A stretch of 64,000 nucleotides of DNA from Pseudomonadota bacterium (GTDB lineage Bacteria > Pseudomonadota > Alphaproteobacteria > Dongiales > Dongiaceae), in NCBI GenBank assembly GCA_021792365.1, contig JAJYUT010000009.1, positions 124,001 to 188,000 of the forward strand, in the 5' to 3' direction. Shown in pieces: positions 61,456-64,000 of this stretch. The position numbers were made by a program, and so were the translations under genes. The notes beneath the pieces were generated by a model. That model was not told the DNA's origin. It saw only the letters and a list, made by a program, of their open reading frames with translations, and made no database searches. Numbering within the stretch: the stretch's first letter is position 1; each line of letters starts with the position of its first letter.

Positions 61456-62949
61456 TCAGCGGTAGTCCGCCGTTCGCGCCCCCTCTCTCCCGTTGCTGCC
61501 GCCGGCGAGCAACGCCCGTCTGGCCATGGCGCCGCTCCAGATCGCAATCGCGAGCGCGACCGCGATCAGGCCCGCCGCGACCGCGAAGGTGAGGCGCATG
61601 CCGGCGGCGACCGCCTGGGGATGCGCGGCGGTGATGTCGCTCGCCGCCGCGCCGAGCGCGAACACCGCGCCCATGACGGAGGCGCCGGTGATGAGCCCAA
61701 GGTTGCGCGACAAGTTGAGCATGCCGGAAACGACGCCGCGCTGGTCCGGGCCGACGTCTCCCATCACGGCGGTGTTGTTGGCCACCTGGAACAGCGCATA
61801 GCCTGCCGTGATCACGACCAGCGGGCCGACATAGCCGGCGATGCCGAGTAGCGCCGGCATCGCGGAGAGGGCGAGGCACCCCGCCGCCATCCCGGTGAGC
61901 CCAACCAGGATCATGCGCGGCGCGCCGAGGCGGTCCACGATGCGTCCCGACGGCACGCCGGCCAGCGCCGCGATCAGCGGTCCGGCGGACATTACCAGCC
62001 CGACCGCGGCCGCTTGGAGCCCCAGCGCGCCCGACAGATAGAACGGCCCGACCACCAGCGTCGCCATCATGACTGTCATGACTAGCGCGCTCATGGCGAG
62101 GCCCGCGCTCAGCACCGGGTCGCCGAACATCGCCAGCCGGATCAGGGGCGATGCCGCCTTGGCCTCGGCGCGCACGAAGAGCCCGGCGCTGGCGAGCGCG
62201 GTCACCAGCAATCCAATGCCGAGCGGCCCCAAGCTGCCGCGCTCCATCGTCATGGCAAGCGCATAGCAAGCGAGCGTGACCGCCAGCAGCAGCGTGCCTG
62301 CGCCATCGAAGCTTGGCCGGCCGGCACCCTGCCGCGCGCGGTCCGCCGGCAGGCAACGGTATGCCAGGACCAGCGCGAGGATGCCTAGCGGCGCGGTCAC
62401 GAGGAAAATCGCCCGCCAGCCGAACCCGGCGATCAGCGCGCCGCCGAGCGTCGGGCCCAGCGCCGTGCCGATTGCGGACATCGTGCCGAGCAGCCCCATG
62501 GCGCTGCCGGTCCTTGCTTTCGGGACTGTCTCGCCCACCAGCGCCATGGCGAGCGCCATCATGATGGCCGCGCCAAAGCCCTGCGCCGCCCGCGCCGCGA
62601 TCAGCAGCCAGAGCGTGGGCGCGAGGCCGCACAGGATCGACGCCGCGGTGAACAGAACAAGCCCGGCGATCAGGAGCCTTCGCCGTCCGACAAGGTCGCC
62701 GAGCCGTCCGACGCTGACGATCAGGATGGTGATGGCGAGCAGGTAGGCGAGCACGATCCACTGCACCGCCTGGAACGAGGCGCTGAACGCCTCGGCCAGG
62801 GTCGGCAAGGCGACATTGGCGATGCTGGTGCCGAGCGCAGACAGCAAGGTGGCCAGCGCCAGGCTGGCGATCGCCCAGCGGGCCGACGGTCCCCGATCCG
62901 CGGTGTCCGTGACGGACGCCTCCCCTGCTGCGATGATTGACTTCGACAT
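61456..62949 (-). CDS. DHA2-type MFS efflux transporter
   Basis: 497 residues, about 14 predicted helices. DHA2 signatures: ALGTSIANVALPTLAEAF in helix 1, the motif-A loop SVGRLGDLVGRRRLLIAG, RAAQGFGAAIMMALAMALVGE, and the motif-C GTALGPTLGG. It expels drugs or toxic metabolites using protons. A broken LysR gene lies divergently upstream and probably once controlled it. Confidence 0.94.
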   Translation of the reverse strand: MSKSIIAAGEASVTDTADRGPSARWAIASLALATLLSALGTSIANVALPTLAEAFSASFQAVQWIVLAYLLAITILIVSVGRLGDLVGRRRLLIAGLVLFTAASILCGLAPTLWLLIAARAAQGFGAAIMMALAMALVGETVPKARTGSAMGLLGTMSAIGTALGPTLGGALIAGFGWRAIFLVTAPLGILALVLAYRCLPADRARQGAGRPSFDGAGTLLLAVTLACYALAMTMERGSLGPLGIGLLVTALASAGLFVRAEAKAASPLIRLAMFGDPVLSAGLAMSALVMTVMMATLVVGPFYLSGALGLQAAAVGLVMSAGPLIAALAGVPSGRIVDRLGAPRMILVGLTGMAAGCLALSAMPALLGIAGYVGPLVVITAGYALFQVANNTAVMGDVGPDQRGVVSGMLNLSRNLGLITGASVMGAVFALGAAASDITAAHPQAVAAGMRLTFAVAAGLIAVALAIAIWSGAMARRALLAGGSNGREGARTADYR

Positions 62950-63037
62950 GATCTCCGCCTCCTGAGGCTCCCGAACCGAGCCGCCGGAAACCTACTTCGA
63001 TGCGGGACATGGCGGAAGATGCACGATTTGCACTCTA

Positions 63038-63240
63038 CTCGTGCGTTTGACGCCTCATCGCCTGCAGCTCAGCCCCTCCGCCCTGAGCAGGACGCTCGCC
63101 CGGCTGCGCCAAGCAACGGGCGAAACTGCTGCTGATCCGGGCCGGGCGCGGCCTTGTTGCCATGCCCCGCGCGCTCGAGTTGCGCGGCCGTGATCCGGCT
63201 CTTGGCGAGTGGGTGGCACATGCCTGGCGGGCGGCGCGCC
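63038..63240 (+). pseudogene. LysR-family regulator fragment, frameshifted
   Basis: Frame a reads HRLQLSPSALSRTLARLRQATGE (a LysR winged-helix core), and one base later frame b continues LLLIRAGRGLVAMPRALELRGR, the standard next segment. The effector domain is missing. It is divergent from the DHA2 transporter gene. Confidence 0.7.
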
Positions 63241-63266
63241 ATCCACCGGGTGGGCTGTGTCCCGGA

Positions 63267-64000
<734 letters not shown>

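Overview
This 64 kb window is GC-rich, densely coded chromosomal DNA. Several gene orders are those expected of an alphaproteobacterium: tlpA / argH-lptM-lysA-TIGR02302; HIG1-pduO-etfB-etfA-hbdA; a CpdR-like regulator, a zinc-ribbon protein, ftsE-ftsX-ydcF-plsC; and a patatin gene overlapping a 3-hydroxybutyrate dehydrogenase gene. The order or genus cannot be fixed from the sequence alone. Both edges cut a gene: an APC permease on the left and a sensor histidine kinase on the right.

Region 1-8.1 kb (transport and signalling): the end of an APC permease and its terminator, then a two-gene operon. Its first gene encodes a very unusual protein in which two membrane-anchored sensor modules and a HAMP-like linker are fused to a complete MFS transporter. 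Three bases later comes a secreted TrpX-like (ABC_sub_bind) binding protein with no ABC permease or ATPase. After a terminator comes a GAF-PAS-PAS class III adenylate cyclase and a small membrane protein. This cluster is my first candidate for an undescribed system.

Region 8-18 kb: two isoprenylcysteine-methyltransferase-like membrane proteins, an M24-fold protein whose metal and catalytic residues match the DMSP lyase DddP in spacing, a divergent Tat-dependent family-5 binding protein, an MFS transporter, a Rieske oxygenase, MsrA and an aldo/keto reductase. The DddP-like gene, binding protein and Rieske oxygenase could serve import and breakdown of an onium compound, but that is inference.

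Region 18-32 kb: the HIG1-pduO-etfBA-hbdA block (electron transfer and acyl-CoA oxidation, with adenosylcobalamin synthesis), a patatin, an MFS transporter, GFA and GNAT enzymes, a secreted protein divergent from a LysR regulator, redox enzymes, and a DUF2231 protein translationally coupled to a lipoprotein sugar dehydrogenase.

Region 32-42 kb: a periplasmic cupin, an MFS transporter, patatin-bdhA, a TlpA thioredoxin, argH, lptM, lysA and the large Gln-rich TIGR02302 protein.

Region 42-47 kb (mixed accessory): an FMN reductase, a DUF805-like protein, a PIN-domain toxin-antitoxin pair, and an alpha/beta hydrolase flanked by two related tRNA-like elements whose hand-folded anticodon is UAU with long variable arms.

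Region 47-55 kb (housekeeping): CpdR-like regulator, zinc ribbon, ftsEX, ydcF, plsC, a DUF4242 protein, a GlxA-type regulator, and an adenosylcobalamin-dependent ribonucleotide reductase preceded by a cluster of DnaA-box-like 9-mers.

Region 55-64 kb (accessory, with decay): a frameshifted IS66 transposase tail, a SUKH-type immunity-like gene, a VapBC module with a clear operator palindrome, a degenerate copy of part of the HD-like gene located 3 kb downstream, a Crp/Fnr regulator, a DHA2 efflux pump beside a broken LysR gene, and the partial histidine kinase.
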